A stretch of 56,907 bases of DNA from PoT sp049331405 (GCF_049331405.1 NZ_CP186277.1:1-56907), one strand, 5' to 3'; shown: positions 14,918 through 23,463, numbered from the stretch's first letter. Made by a program: numbers and translations. Notes: generated by a model from the sequence alone, not told the origin.

Positions 14918-15583
14918 GTGTCCCTGAATGCATCAAACCTTGGACGTGGGAAATCGCCCGAAACCCCTCCTCAGGAACGAGTTATCGCCTATGTGGACGG
15001 GTTCAACCTCTACTTCGGGATGAAGTCCAAAGGGTGGCGACGGTATTACTGGCTCGACATCAAGAAATTTACCGAGTCCTACACGCTTCCCCATCAGCAA
15101 CTCATTTCCGTCAAATACTTTACGTCGCGGATACGAGCCCCTGAGGATAAACGGAAACGGCAAGCAACGTTCCTTGAGGCTCTTGAAACGCTTGATGGCC
15201 TAACCATTCATTATGGGCAATTCTACGACCAGCCTTTTAAATGCCCTGCCTGCAAGACCACAGAGCTGGTGCCGGCGGAGAAGATGACCGACGTCAACAT
15301 CGCCACCCGGATGCTCGTTGACGCATTCGCAGACCGCTTCGACACCGCCCTCCTGGTATCTGCGGACAGCGACCTTGCAGCCCCCGTAAAAGCTATCAGG
15401 GAAGTGTTTCCCCAGAAACGAGTAGTCATCGCGTTCCCACCCGATCGCGTCTCTAACGAACTCAAAAGCCTCGCAAACGCCCACATTTTCATTAACAAAA
15501 TCAAACTATCAGAAAATCAGCTCCCCGATACGGTCGTCAAACCCGACGGCTTTGAACTCCAAAAGCCTCAAAAATGGGGGTAA
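14918..15583 (+). CDS. NYN-domain (PIN-like) protein (unit 1 copy)
   Basis: Identical to the protein at 43,189-43,854, where the motifs are described. Intact in both units. Confidence 0.8.
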   Translation: MSLNASNLGRGKSPETPPQERVIAYVDGFNLYFGMKSKGWRRYYWLDIKKFTESYTLPHQQLISVKYFTSRIRAPEDKRKRQATFLEALETLDGLTIHYGQFYDQPFKCPACKTTELVPAEKMTDVNIATRMLVDAFADRFDTALLVSADSDLAAPVKAIREVFPQKRVVIAFPPDRVSNELKSLANAHIFINKIKLSENQLPDTVVKPDGFELQKPQKWG

Positions 15584-16223
15584 GCGTCCCCCGCTACCAA
15601 GGAGACAGCCGCACCGCTTCCGGGCTGTCGGGGCATGCCTGCCCCGCGTCCCTCCGAGGGAGCTTTCGGCCGACCTCTGAGTGAAAAAGGGCCGACCGAT
15701 TCGTGTCTCTGGGCCGGTTTCTCCATAACTCATTGTTCGATAAGGATTTTTCGACGTCGCAACCCCACGCTTTCGTCGAAATCGCCCAAAAACGACCTTG
15801 CGATTCGTGTCTCCGGGCCGGTTTTCCCTAACCCATTCAATTTCAAAGGATAAACTTCAGAAGTTCGCTCTTCAGGCCCTGCCATTGGGTAAGTTTGGTT
15901 GCTCCAAACGGTTCTGCATTCGTGTCTGGGGGCCGGAATGCCCTCCGAAATGCCTCTTATTCGTGTCTCTGGGCCGACCGATTCGTGTCTCTGGGCCGGA
16001 ACGTTCGTGTCTCTGGGCCGACCGATTCGTGTCTCTGGGCCGGAACGTTCGTGTCTCTGGGCCGGAAATTCGTCGCAAACCACTGGATTTTAAGGGTTTT
16101 TTTTGCCGTAACTATATAACTTAGAATAACTAACAACAACTACGCGAACGCGAGAGCCAAAGCAGGTCTGGTTTCCGGGAAATGTTGTTGTCGTTTCCTT
16201 AAAACTTTAGTATAAAAGAAGTT
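15584..16223. other. replication origin region with iterons (unit 1)
   Basis: Same structure as 43,855-44,493: eight copies of TTCGTGTCTCTGGGCCGG (15700-16065), of which the last five are spaced exactly 22 bp apart, then an AT-rich stretch (about 16,085-16,140) and the initiator gene. Confidence 0.8.
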
Positions 16224-17675
16224 ATGGAAACTGAATTGGTTGAACACTCGGAACCCCTGTCCGTCTTGCTGGGAACCGGCAAGGACGAGATGAACTTTGC
16301 CGAGTTTCCGATCGCGATGCTGTCCGACCGGGTGCCCAAAGGCAAAACGAGCATCAAGTTCGAGGATCGTATCTACGACGATCGCAAAAAGAAGGTCATC
16401 GTTCGGAAGCGCGTGATTGAAGGCTCGGAGGAATACGGCCTTCCTACGGCAACCGACGACACGGTCGTGCTCGCCCTCATCCAGCTCACGAAGCTTCGGA
16501 GCAACTTTGCCAAGCGGGACGTGACGTTCACCTGCCGCGAACTTATCGGCATGCTGGGCTGGCCGGACGATGGCCGTAGCTACCGCCGACTCAAGCTCTC
16601 GCTGCTCCGTATCGTGAGTGTCAATTATATCTACGATAATTCATGGTGGGACAACCGTCAAAAATCCTGGACCACCAAGGCGTTCCACATTCTCGAGAAT
16701 GTCGAGATTAACGACAGCCGTACCGCCGGCGGTCAAGGGCTGCTCTTTCCGTCGCGAGTCGTATGGAACGAGGTCGTATTCGAGAGTTTCCAGGCAGGAT
16801 TCCTGCGGGACATCGACTTCGAACTGTGCAAAACGATTGAACATCACATTGCATTACGCATGTACCGGGTTTTGGGCAAACGCTTCTACGTCAACGCCGA
16901 GTGGGTCTTCGACTTAAGAGAGTTTGCCCAGGTGCATATCGGGCTTGGCGAGAAGTACGAAGGCAACGCCCATATCGCCCGCAAGCTCGAACCCGCAATC
17001 GCGGAGCTGGAAAAGCTGCGGTTTCTCGCTCCCTTAAGCCACGATGAGCGGTTCCTGAAGAAGGGCCGGGCCTGGTCCATTCGGTTCGTGAAGTTCAGGC
17101 AGCACGATGCAACCCTCCCACCGCCCGCCCCCCTCTCTTCCACCGCGAAGGCCGAGCGGCCCAGCCACGTGAAGGAACTCATGGCCCGCAAGGTGGCCGG
17201 CTCCACCGCCGAGAAGCTTGCCCGCAGGTTCTCTCCGGAGTTTATCCTCGCCAAAATCGAGGAGTTTGACTGGCGGATGACGACCCCGGACAAGCCCAAA
17301 CGCCCGGCTGGTTATCTGGTGAAGTCGATTGAGGAGGAATACGGCACCCCGGATGGTTTCGTCTCCCAGGCTGATCGGGACCGGCAGGAAGAAGCACGCA
17401 AAGCGAAGGAACGCCAGGCCGCTGAGGGCCGCCGCCAACAGGCCGAGGAGGAGGCCCGTAGCAAAGCTGAACAGAAAGTGGTTGACCGCCATTGGGAATC
17501 GCTGACTGAGGCACAACAGGCCGAGCTGGAAAAGGCCGCCATTGCCCAGGCCGACCCGGAATCGCGGAAACTCATCGAGCCAGGACCCATGCAAAAAATG
17601 GGCATGCGGCTACTTAGAGAGCGGTACGTCCGCCAGTTGCTTTCGTTAGGCCAACCGGAGGATGTCGGAGCATAG
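16224..17675 (+). CDS. repA: RepA-type replication initiator (unit 1 copy)
   Basis: Identical to the protein at 44,494-45,945 and intact. See that entry for motifs and context. Confidence 0.85.
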   Translation: METELVEHSEPLSVLLGTGKDEMNFAEFPIAMLSDRVPKGKTSIKFEDRIYDDRKKKVIVRKRVIEGSEEYGLPTATDDTVVLALIQLTKLRSNFAKRDVTFTCRELIGMLGWPDDGRSYRRLKLSLLRIVSVNYIYDNSWWDNRQKSWTTKAFHILENVEINDSRTAGGQGLLFPSRVVWNEVVFESFQAGFLRDIDFELCKTIEHHIALRMYRVLGKRFYVNAEWVFDLREFAQVHIGLGEKYEGNAHIARKLEPAIAELEKLRFLAPLSHDERFLKKGRAWSIRFVKFRQHDATLPPPAPLSSTAKAERPSHVKELMARKVAGSTAEKLARRFSPEFILAKIEEFDWRMTTPDKPKRPAGYLVKSIEEEYGTPDGFVSQADRDRQEEARKAKERQAAEGRRQQAEEEARSKAEQKVVDRHWESLTEAQQAELEKAAIAQADPESRKLIEPGPMQKMGMRLLRERYVRQLLSLGQPEDVGA

Positions 17676-18722
17676 GCCGTCCCTGCCCCGCAAAGGAGCC
17701 TAGAACGTTACGACGCTGTCGAAGCTCCCTTTCCCTATCCCCAATCGCTAAAACGCATCCTGGCTCAAGCGGAAGCGTTTTATGCCTCATCCGTCTTCCT
17801 CAGGAAAATTTCCGTCGCGGGTTTAAATTTCCGTCGCAAACGCACCTTGGAATTAGAGGCCCTTCTCTCCTGCCCTATCCCACCCCTTCCACGCCGGGCG
17901 TCCCCGCTCTCGCGGGCCGGGTGCTTTCAGGCTCCGCTGCGCTCCGGTCCCTTCGGGACGGCCTTCGGCCCCTTCCCGCCCCCTGACGCGGGTCGGCGAC
18001 AGGCAACCGGCCTGCCCGGCATCCCTGCCGGTCATTCCGCTTGCCGAACCGTCGCCTGACGGTGGGTCGCTTCGCTCCCGCCCGGTGATCGTTCCGGCCG
18101 GTTTCCCCCCATGCTTCGTCGGGGGGTGAAACGCGGCCGGATTGTTTTATGCGGAAGGTCGCTTCGCTCCCCTGGCGTGCCTCGTCCCCCTCCGCCCCCA
18201 TGCGGGGGAACGGGAGAGTTAAAAGGAGAGAAGGGTTATCGCCGTTTTTGGGTCGCTCCCGTTGGTCGCTTGAATGCCGCACGCCTGCGGCGGGCCGCCG
18301 GGTGCCGCTTCCTTAACCTCAGGCAGTGCCGCCCTGGCCGCAAGGACGGGCCAGGAAGCCCGTCAGGAAGGCGTTGAGCCTGACGACGATGATTTCCCTG
18401 CCGGTTGCCCTTAAGACGTCGCCAGGCGGCTCCAGATGGCTTGTACGCCCTCTCCCGAGCGGGAGGCATACGGCGTGTGAAGGGGGTATCCGGTTTCTGA
18501 GGGAAATACTCCCTCCTGATGTGGGACCCGACCCGGGCCTTTGTGCCGCGAACCTAACGAGCGGCGGAGCGTGATCAACGGGTTGTTTTCCCCTACGCTT
18601 CGCGTATTCCTCGCGACCGTTGCACTCCAAAAAACACCGTGGACCCCTCTCCTTCAACCGCTCATTGGACGGCCGCTAGAAGGCACCGATCGTCGGGAGC
18701 TATAAATCAAAGGAGAAATTAT
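17676..18722. other. hairpin-rich non-coding kilobase (unit 1)
   Basis: Counterpart of 45,946-46,993. No convincing gene on either strand. Two AAATTTCCGTCGC repeats lie at its left, followed by many short GC-rich hairpins. Confidence 0.55.
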
Positions 18723-18953
18723 ATGTATCAAAAACCTAAAAATACCCCCTTCAAAGTCGATTACTACGCCTACCAGATTCTGGATCGGAAGAATAAGAAG
18801 CCCATCTGGACCCGCATCGGAATCGCTACCAGGGCGAAAAGCGGCGAGGATGTCATCAACATCAAACTCAATGCCTTCCCCGTAGACGGACGCCTCACAC
18901 TCTTAATCCCGTCGGAGCCAGAGGCGGAAGAAACGCCCGAGGTTGAAGCCTAG
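18723..18953 (+). CDS. 76-residue plasmid protein (unit 1 copy)
   Basis: Identical to the gene at 46,994-47,224. The start is set by the AAGGAGA site just upstream. Confidence 0.65.
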   Translation: MYQKPKNTPFKVDYYAYQILDRKNKKPIWTRIGIATRAKSGEDVINIKLNAFPVDGRLTLLIPSEPEAEETPEVEA

Positions 18954-19013
18954 CGGCACCCGGCCACCCGCTTCCAAGCGAGTGGCCTTCATCCTTTCAG
19001 ATACGCGAATTTC

Positions 19014-19039
19014 CGAATATCCGGAAATGCGGATATTCG
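19014..19039. repeat. partition-type inverted repeat between convergent genes (unit 1)
   Basis: CGAATATCCG (19014-19023) and CGGATATTCG (19030-19039) form a perfect 10-bp inverted repeat with 6 bases between. It belongs to the family of short CGGATAT/TTTCCG repeats spread around the ParA locus. Confidence 0.6.
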
Positions 19040-19059
19040 TAAAGCCCCCTGCCCTGGCC

Positions 19060-19326
19060 TCACGCCTCTTCCGCTTCCGTACTTTCCTCGACCTCGCCCG
19101 GCCCTTTGAGCCGGTCGCTGACGACGTAGCGTCGGCAGTGCTGACGGACCATTTCGGCGAAATACTCCGAACGGTCCATACCGCTATATGTCACGTGTAC
19201 CGAGAAGCGTCTGGCCAGCTCGGCGGGAAGGTACAAAGTCACCTTCTCCTTAGGAGCGTCCTGACGGATTGTCGTCTTAGTGCCAGATCGCTTTCGCGGC
19301 TTGCCGGGTGCCGGTTCGGTACTCAT
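19060..19326 (-). CDS. ribbon-helix-helix-type small DNA-binding protein
   Basis: An 88-residue basic then acidic protein. Residues about 27-70 (KVTLYLPAELARRFSVHVTY...DRSEYFAEMVRQHC) have the beta-strand, helix, helix pattern of ribbon-helix-helix regulators: a short strand with alternating hydrophobics, then two amphipathic helices. The N-terminus is rich in Lys, Arg and Thr and the C-terminus in Glu. The ATG at 19,326 follows GGGAGGGCAGGGG; a longer reading from 19,365 lacks such a site. It lies downstream of parA and its partner gene on the same strand and is bracketed by members of the partition repeat family, so it probably binds them as a regulator or accessory centromere protein. A plain omega- or CopG-like repressor is the alternative. 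Confidence 0.6.
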   Translation of the reverse strand: MSTEPAPGKPRKRSGTKTTIRQDAPKEKVTLYLPAELARRFSVHVTYSGMDRSEYFAEMVRQHCRRYVVSDRLKGPGEVEESTEAEEA

Positions 19327-19619
19327 CCCCTGCCCTCCCGAATGATGCGGTACGACGAAGGCCATTCCGGGACCTGCCCCGGGTCGTACCTCTCATCTTC
19401 GGAAAGCCGCTCAATCGGCTTGAGAAGGCTGACGCCAAAGCGTCAAAGGAACAAGGGGCCAAGCCGAACAGACGTTTCATCGGGAAAAGTCGCCGACGCT
19501 ATGGGATGGTGGTGGCAAGCCGGCGAATCGGCAAAATATCCGGGTGTGCGAAAACGCGGATTTACGGATATTCGAAAATACAGAGTTTCAAAAATACGAA
19601 AACGCGGATTTACGAAAAC
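19327..19619. other. intergenic region with partition direct repeats (unit 1)
   Basis: Contains two exact copies of CGAAAACGCGGATTTACG (19549-19566 and 19597-19614), 48 bases apart. The first continues into GATATTCG, giving the same core as the other repeats of this locus. It lies directly downstream of the ParA-partner gene, as expected for a centromere or operator array. Confidence 0.55.
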
Positions 19620-19943
19620 TCATTTCCTCGATGTCAGCCACTTCCCCAGCAGCTCTTCCACCAGGTCGCTCATATCCTTGCCGTTTTCCTCATCGAGCAG
19701 GGCCTTCTTCACCTGCTTGCGGGTCTCGATGCGGATGGAAATCGTAGTGGTGCAATACTCTTCGTCACTTTTCTTGCCGGTCGCGGGCCGTCCTTTTTTC
19801 CCCTTCGCCACAGGTTCTTCGGCTTTGGCTGACTTCCGAGAAGGGGCCTCGACCGGGGCAGGGGAGGGGGGTGGTGGGGGGTCGCCTTTCAGCGTCCCGA
19901 GGATATTGTTCAAGCCTTCGAGGTGATGTGGTTTCTTACTCAT
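19620..19943 (-). CDS. ParA partner, ribbon-helix-helix type (intact copy)
   Basis: 107 residues. The N-terminal half is flexible and low in complexity (Pro run, then Lys-rich). Residues about 63-107 (TTTISIRIETRKQVKKAL...MSDLVEELLGKWL) have a clear ribbon-helix-helix pattern. The ATG overlaps the parA stop by four bases (ATGA), so the two are translationally coupled. In type Ib partition systems a short ParA is followed by such a small protein, which binds the centromere and stimulates the ATPase through its unstructured N-terminus. That role is inferred from position and fold. The unit 2 copy lost this frame in a G-run. The repeats just downstream and upstream of parA are the likely binding sites. 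Confidence 0.75.
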   Translation of the reverse strand: MSKKPHHLEGLNNILGTLKGDPPPPPSPAPVEAPSRKSAKAEEPVAKGKKGRPATGKKSDEEYCTTTISIRIETRKQVKKALLDEENGKDMSDLVEELLGKWLTSRK

Positions 19944-20533
19944 GAGGTCAGCTCCTTGCCGACAGCCTCGTAATCTTCCGCCCCGTAATGTGCCCGCTCA
20001 TCCTTCACGTCTTCGACCAGTTGGCCGTAAGACGCCGCCGTGACGAATGCCTGGTAGAGGCGAATCATCCCGTCGAAAACCGGAACGCCTGCATCTCGCA
20101 GCATGGACTGGGCGACGTCCCCGTCTCGGGAGTTCGGGCGAATCTTCGTGAGCAGGACTTTGTACCGCTCGGCTTTCAATTCTCGCAGCACCTCGATGTT
20201 CCGACGCAACGCATCGAGCGAGAGCAAATCTGGCGTCGAGGGCAGAATCAAAAGGTCACATCCTTCGACCAGGGATTTCAGCGTGTCCTGACTCGGGCGT
20301 GCGGCCGTGTCGAGGATGATATGCTCGTACCCTCCGCGAGCGACCTTGGCCATTTGGTACTCATCAACCACATCAAAAGGGAACGACCCCCGTTCGGTCC
20401 ATGCGGTCACCGAACGGTTGGGGTCACCGTCGATAAGCACCGTCTTATCCAGCTTCTGAAAATACGCCGCCAGATGGATGGCGGTGGTCGTTTTGCCGAC
20501 TCCTCCCTTAAATGATGCGATCGTTATAAGCAT
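19940..20533 (-). CDS. parA: ParA-type partition ATPase (intact copy)
   Basis: 197 residues, the short form without an N-terminal DNA-binding domain typical of type Ib partition ATPases. It starts MLITIASFKGGVGKTTTAIH, which holds the deviant Walker A (KGGVGKTT, residues 9-16). The A' segment VLIDGDPNRS and the Walker B-like IILDTAARP follow. The protein should dimerise with ATP, bind DNA nonspecifically and move plasmid copies apart with the help of its small partner, encoded immediately downstream with a four-base overlap. Repeats at 20,562-20,706 lie in front of the gene and may act as operator or centromere. The unit 2 copy is interrupted by one missing A (AAAA read as AAA), so this copy gives the true protein. 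Confidence 0.9.
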   Translation of the reverse strand: MLITIASFKGGVGKTTTAIHLAAYFQKLDKTVLIDGDPNRSVTAWTERGSFPFDVVDEYQMAKVARGGYEHIILDTAARPSQDTLKSLVEGCDLLILPSTPDLLSLDALRRNIEVLRELKAERYKVLLTKIRPNSRDGDVAQSMLRDAGVPVFDGMIRLYQAFVTAASYGQLVEDVKDERAHYGAEDYEAVGKELTS

Positions 20534-20885
20534 GAAAGTTCCATGTCCCGTTACGCCTACCCGTAAATCCGTATTTCCGCGTATCCGAAAATGCGGAAAC
20601 GAGAAAATGCTACGCTAACGCAGATTCAGGGGGAACGCAAGCGTAGAGTAGGGCTCGGACAACCGTGGATTTACGGATATCCGAAAACCCGCAAATACGG
20701 AAATGCAAAGAAAGGGGAAGGGGCGCGCCCCTCCGGCCGTCAACGGGTATCCCCGAGCTTCCTCCGCTTCGCTCCGTGCAGCCCGGGTGATTCCCCTCCC
20801 GTTGACCGCCTACACCCCAGCTCTCGCCGAGGGGCAAGGGTCGAGCGAATCAACGCTCGACGCCTCACCTGATGATGGAGACACT
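20534..20885. promoter_or_regulatory. divergent parA upstream region with repeats (unit 1)
   Basis: Two members of the partition repeat family (20,562-20,601 and about 20,665-20,706, with TTTCCGCGTATCCG and GGATTTACGGATATCC cores) flank an inverted repeat CTACGCT...AGCGTAG. Further right, GTCAACGGG (20,739-20,747) and CCCGTTGAC (20,798-20,806) could form a long stem before the next gene. Confidence 0.55.
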
Positions 20886-21197
20886 ATGGATGATTACGAC
20901 TTTATGATTTCGGTGGACGCTATCGGTATTGCCGTCCGCTATCGGGACAAACGGATTTCCGGTTACAGCCATTTCGAGTTCACCAATCATGAGGGTAGAC
21001 ACGAACCGATTCCGGTAAGCCAGACCGGCTATCGGTCGCATTTCGTGCATGCCTCATTCGTGGAAATGGCCGGGGGACCAGAAGCCTTTGCCAAGGCGTA
21101 CTGCCTTGCCGTCCTGAGAAATGAGGACCGCCCACACGAATCGGACGAGCACGACGTCGAGGAGTCAGCCGGACGGCAGCCCTCGCTCTTCGATTGA
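20886..21197 (+). CDS. 103-residue unknown protein
   Basis: Not recognised. An acidic soluble protein: residues 1-70 are ordinary globular sequence (FMISVDAIGIAVRYRDKRISGY...), and the C-terminal 25 residues are rich in Glu, Asp and His, ending QPSLFD. The ATG is chosen because GGAG lies five bases upstream; there is an upstream in-frame extension, but it runs through GC-rich hairpin sequence without a ribosome site. It is divergent from parA and stands before an 18-bp-arm palindrome. The C-terminal QPSLF resembles the QxxLF-type beta-clamp binding motif found at the ends of many DNA-repair and plasmid proteins; that is a resemblance only. Identical in unit 2. Confidence 0.6.
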   Translation: MDDYDFMISVDAIGIAVRYRDKRISGYSHFEFTNHEGRHEPIPVSQTGYRSHFVHASFVEMAGGPEAFAKAYCLAVLRNEDRPHESDEHDVEESAGRQPSLFD

Positions 21198-21210
21198 CCG
21201 GAGGGGCAGG

Positions 21211-21258
21211 GGCCTTATTTCCGCATACCCGGATTTTCGCGTATGCGGAAATAAGGCC
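21211..21258. repeat. perfect 18-bp-arm palindrome (unit 1)
   Basis: GGCCTTATTTCCGCATAC (21211-21228) and its exact complement (21241-21258) enclose 12 bases. The arms contain the TTTCCGCATA core of the partition repeat family. It could end transcription of the preceding gene as a stem-loop, or serve as a protein-binding site before the SprT-like gene. Confidence 0.6.
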
Positions 21259-21304
21259 GATGCCCATCAGGCTTGCAATGCCCCACTTGACCCACCCTTA
21301 AAAT

Positions 21305-21321
21305 TGTATCGTACGAAACAG
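21305..21321 (+). promoter_or_regulatory. 17-base motif shared by two gene leaders (unit 1)
   Basis: TGTATCGTACGAAACAG stands 12 bases before the SprT-like start codon, and the same 17 bases recur at 29,694-29,710 upstream of the secreted-protein gene. It contains the palindrome TCGTACGA. A TTGACC box lies about 15-20 bases to its left at this site only. Possibly an operator or part of a promoter. Confidence 0.4.
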
Positions 21322-21332
21322 GAAGGACACCC

Positions 21333-21974
21333 ATGAAAACCAGCCCCACCCGCACCTATACGAGCCTGGATGCCGCTTACGACCATTTCAACCGCGTCCT
21401 GTTCGACGGCCAGCTCCCGCCGTGCCTCATCACCATGCAGCGGCACAAAGGGGCCTACGGCTATTTTTCCGGAGAGCGGTTTGCAAGCCTCGATAACCCC
21501 GAGGAAGTGACCGACGAAATCGCCCTCAACCCGGCCCATTTTGCGAACCGCACGCCGACCGAAACGCTCTCGACGCTTGTTCATGAAATGGCGCATCTCT
21601 GGCAGCACCATTTCGGCGAACCGTCGCGGAGCGGTTACCATAATCGTGAGTGGGCCGCGAAGATGCGGGCCGTGGGCCTGATTCCTTCCGACACCGGCCA
21701 GCCGGAGGGCAAAGAAGTGGGCCAGAGGGTCAGCCACTACATCGAGGCGGGCGGGATCTTCGAGCGGAGCTGTGCCGCTTACCTCAAGACCGGGCCTGCC
21801 ATCCTCTACCACGACCGGGCCGGGGATGAGGTGGTGGCCCGGACCCGGAAGACCAAAGCCGCAAGCAAAACGAAATACACCTGCCCCGAATGTGGCCTCA
21901 ACGCCTGGGCGAAGCCCGAGGCGCGCCTCATCTGCGGCGAGTGCCATCAACCGATGCCCGCCGAGGAGGAATGA
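21333..21974 (+). CDS. SprT-like zinc metalloprotease-family protein
   Basis: 213 residues. The SprT-like fold is shown by the metal-binding helix LVHEMAHLWQHH (H84, E85, H88) with a likely third ligand in GYHNREW (H103), and by a C-terminal zinc ribbon with two Cys pairs (CPECG... and CGECH). Family members include SprT, Spartan and many plasmid and phage proteins of unproven substrate; the eukaryotic relatives cut DNA-protein crosslinks. On a conjugative-type plasmid a role on DNA-bound proteins such as a covalent relaxase is attractive, but that is inference. GGAAGG precedes the ATG by 6-7 bases. A GC-rich stem follows the stop, then the methyltransferase gene. Intact and identical in unit 2. 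Confidence 0.8.
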   Translation: MKTSPTRTYTSLDAAYDHFNRVLFDGQLPPCLITMQRHKGAYGYFSGERFASLDNPEEVTDEIALNPAHFANRTPTETLSTLVHEMAHLWQHHFGEPSRSGYHNREWAAKMRAVGLIPSDTGQPEGKEVGQRVSHYIEAGGIFERSCAAYLKTGPAILYHDRAGDEVVARTRKTKAASKTKYTCPECGLNAWAKPEARLICGECHQPMPAEEE

Positions 21975-21981
21975 GGGGAGG

Positions 21982-22001
21982 GGGGCGCCTGACGGCGCCC
22001 C
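21982..22001 (+). terminator. GC-rich stem-loop after SprT-like gene (unit 1)
   Basis: GGGGCGCC/GGCGCCCC with a four-base loop, eight bases after the stop codon. There is no T-run; it is followed by a C-run. It may weaken rather than stop transcription. Confidence 0.45.
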
Positions 22002-22059
22002 GCCCCCCTCCGTATCGGTAGCCACTGACCAAAGAATCTTTCCTTTTATCCTCTCCGTC

Positions 22060-22986
22060 ATGGCCGCTATGACCAAACTTCCTTTGTATTCCGGTCTCGG
22101 CTCAGACCTTCGCCGGCATCGCAAGGCCCGCCGGCTCACTCAGGCGGCGTTAGCCCTCGAGGCGGGCCTGACCATCCCCACCGTTCGCTTGCTGGAACGC
22201 ACACGCGGCACGCTCGCCTCGTTCGATGCCGTGCTGGCCGCTCTCTCCCTTGAAGTCGCCGGCCGCAACCTGCCGGCTGCCCCCACGCTCGGGGCACGCA
22301 TCGCCGCCTTGCGGCGGAGCCGGGGACTCAATCAACGCCAGCTCGCCGAACAGGCCGAGGTGACGCAGCCGACCATCACTGCCCTTGAACGGCATGGACG
22401 TGGCCGGCTCGAGATTCTGAACCGTGTCCTTGAGCGCATCGGAGCAGGGGCCTACCTCGCCGCCGCAAGCGACCGGAAAGCCTTCTACACGCACGCCGGC
22501 AACGCTTCGATTGCCCAGGATTGGGAGACGCCGGCCCACATCCTCGAAGCCCTCTACACGGTCTTCCGCCGCTTCGATTTGGACCCGTGCTCCCCCCGCC
22601 GCACCAGGCCTCCCGTGAAGGCCCGCGTGCATTACACGCTCGAGGATGACGGCCTGTCCCTCCCGTGGCACGGGGTCGTCTTCGTCAACCCGCCCTATGG
22701 CCGCCAGCTCGCCGCCTGGATAGCGAAGGCCCACGGCGAAGTCGAGAGCGGCAATGCCCGCACGGTCGTTGCCCTTATCCCCGCCCGCACCGATACCGCC
22801 TACTGGCACCGCCATGTCGCCGGCAAGGCGGATATCTATTTCCTGAAGGGGCGGCTTTCCTTTGGGAAGGTCGAGCAATCGGCCCCATTCCCCTCGGCCC
22901 TCGCGGTGTGGGGAGCCGATGCCCCGACGCTCGCCGGGCTCGACCAGGCATTCCCCGAGGCGTGGAAGGCCGCCCGCCGGTCGTGA
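22060..22986 (+). CDS. adenine methyltransferase with two N-terminal XRE HTH domains
   Basis: 308 residues. Residues about 14-66 and 74-128 are two helix-turn-helix repeats of the XRE type (RLTQAALALEAGLTIPTV and LNQRQLAEQAEVTQPTIT). Residues about 150-305 match the phage-type DNA N-6-adenine methyltransferase family: DWETPAHILEAL, FDLDPCS and the catalytic NPPYG (210-214). It should methylate adenine in DNA and, through the HTH pair, may also choose sites or regulate its own transcription. No restriction endonuclease is adjacent, so it may be an orphan used for protection against host restriction. The start at 22,060 (or ATG three codons later) is the first that excludes the preceding terminator-like sequence; an open frame reaching back into the SprT-like gene is not credible. 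Intact in both units. Confidence 0.8.
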   Translation: MAAMTKLPLYSGLGSDLRRHRKARRLTQAALALEAGLTIPTVRLLERTRGTLASFDAVLAALSLEVAGRNLPAAPTLGARIAALRRSRGLNQRQLAEQAEVTQPTITALERHGRGRLEILNRVLERIGAGAYLAAASDRKAFYTHAGNASIAQDWETPAHILEALYTVFRRFDLDPCSPRRTRPPVKARVHYTLEDDGLSLPWHGVVFVNPPYGRQLAAWIAKAHGEVESGNARTVVALIPARTDTAYWHRHVAGKADIYFLKGRLSFGKVEQSAPFPSALAVWGADAPTLAGLDQAFPEAWKAARRS

Positions 22987-22998
22987 GGGAAACCGCTC

Positions 22999-23463
22999 CT
23001 ACCGTAACGGCTCGACCGTCATCTCATACACCGCCGTGGCGTCGTCACCTGCGGCGTCACGCATGGGGTCCGTCTGCTGAATGTAGCCCACCCGCTCCCT
23101 TCGCAGCGCCTGATAGAGGGGTTCGAGGTTGCGGCCCTTGAGGGTGGCCCGATACCGCGTATGCTCGATGACGACGGTATCGCCGTCAATCTCGTACGCG
23201 TCGATAAAGCTGTATCCCAGCGATTGCTTCCGCACGCCGAGGAACCGCAGCTCGAGCTTGGGTTGCTCGAACCGCTTTGTGGGCGTGAAGAGGGCATAGG
23301 CCGCCCCTTCGGCCTCCACGAGCGAGTCCGGTTCCTCATCCAAGAAGAGGTCTTTGGCGGGTAAGGGAGCCGTCGCGGGTTCCGCCCGTGAGGCCCGAGC
23401 CTCCGAATACCTCTCGAGAATTGCCCGCACCCCGTTCCCGCCCGTCTTCGCTTCATCGCCCAT
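22999..23463 (-). CDS. 154-residue unknown protein downstream of relaxase
   Basis: Not recognised. A soluble protein with a flexible acidic N-terminus (about 55 residues) and a predicted beta-rich C-terminal half (LELRFLGVRKQSLGYSFIDAYEIDGDTVVIEHTRYRATLKG in separate strands). The ATG lies inside the 3' end of the relaxase gene, with an 11-base overlap in another frame, so it is read from the same message and probably coupled to it. It may assist relaxosome assembly or be simply co-expressed. Unit 2 differs by one residue (Leu to Pro in the C-terminal third). It is convergent with the methyltransferase gene, with 12 bases between the stops. Confidence 0.7.
   Translation of the reverse strand: MGDEAKTGGNGVRAILERYSEARASRAEPATAPLPAKDLFLDEEPDSLVEAEGAAYALFTPTKRFEQPKLELRFLGVRKQSLGYSFIDAYEIDGDTVVIEHTRYRATLKGRNLEPLYQALRRERVGYIQQTDPMRDAAGDDATAVYEMTVEPLR

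Noticed and set aside
15700..16065. Regularly spaced repeats that could suggest a CRISPR array
   Set aside because: The repeat-to-repeat period is only 22 bp with 4-base gaps, so there are no spacers. The position before a replication initiator gene makes them iterons.
18943..19926. 327-residue plus-strand open frame across the RHH and ParA-partner genes
   Set aside because: It runs through the repeats and antisense to two small genes, and its end differs between the units because of a G-run.
21772..22059. N-terminal extension of the methyltransferase to 404 residues
   Set aside because: The extension overlaps the SprT-like gene and the stem-loop, is low-complexity, and the HTH domain starts naturally at 22,060.
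21267..22139. 290-residue minus-strand open frame over the SprT-like gene
   Set aside because: Antisense to a gene with clear metalloprotease motifs; its composition is that of a codon-bias shadow.
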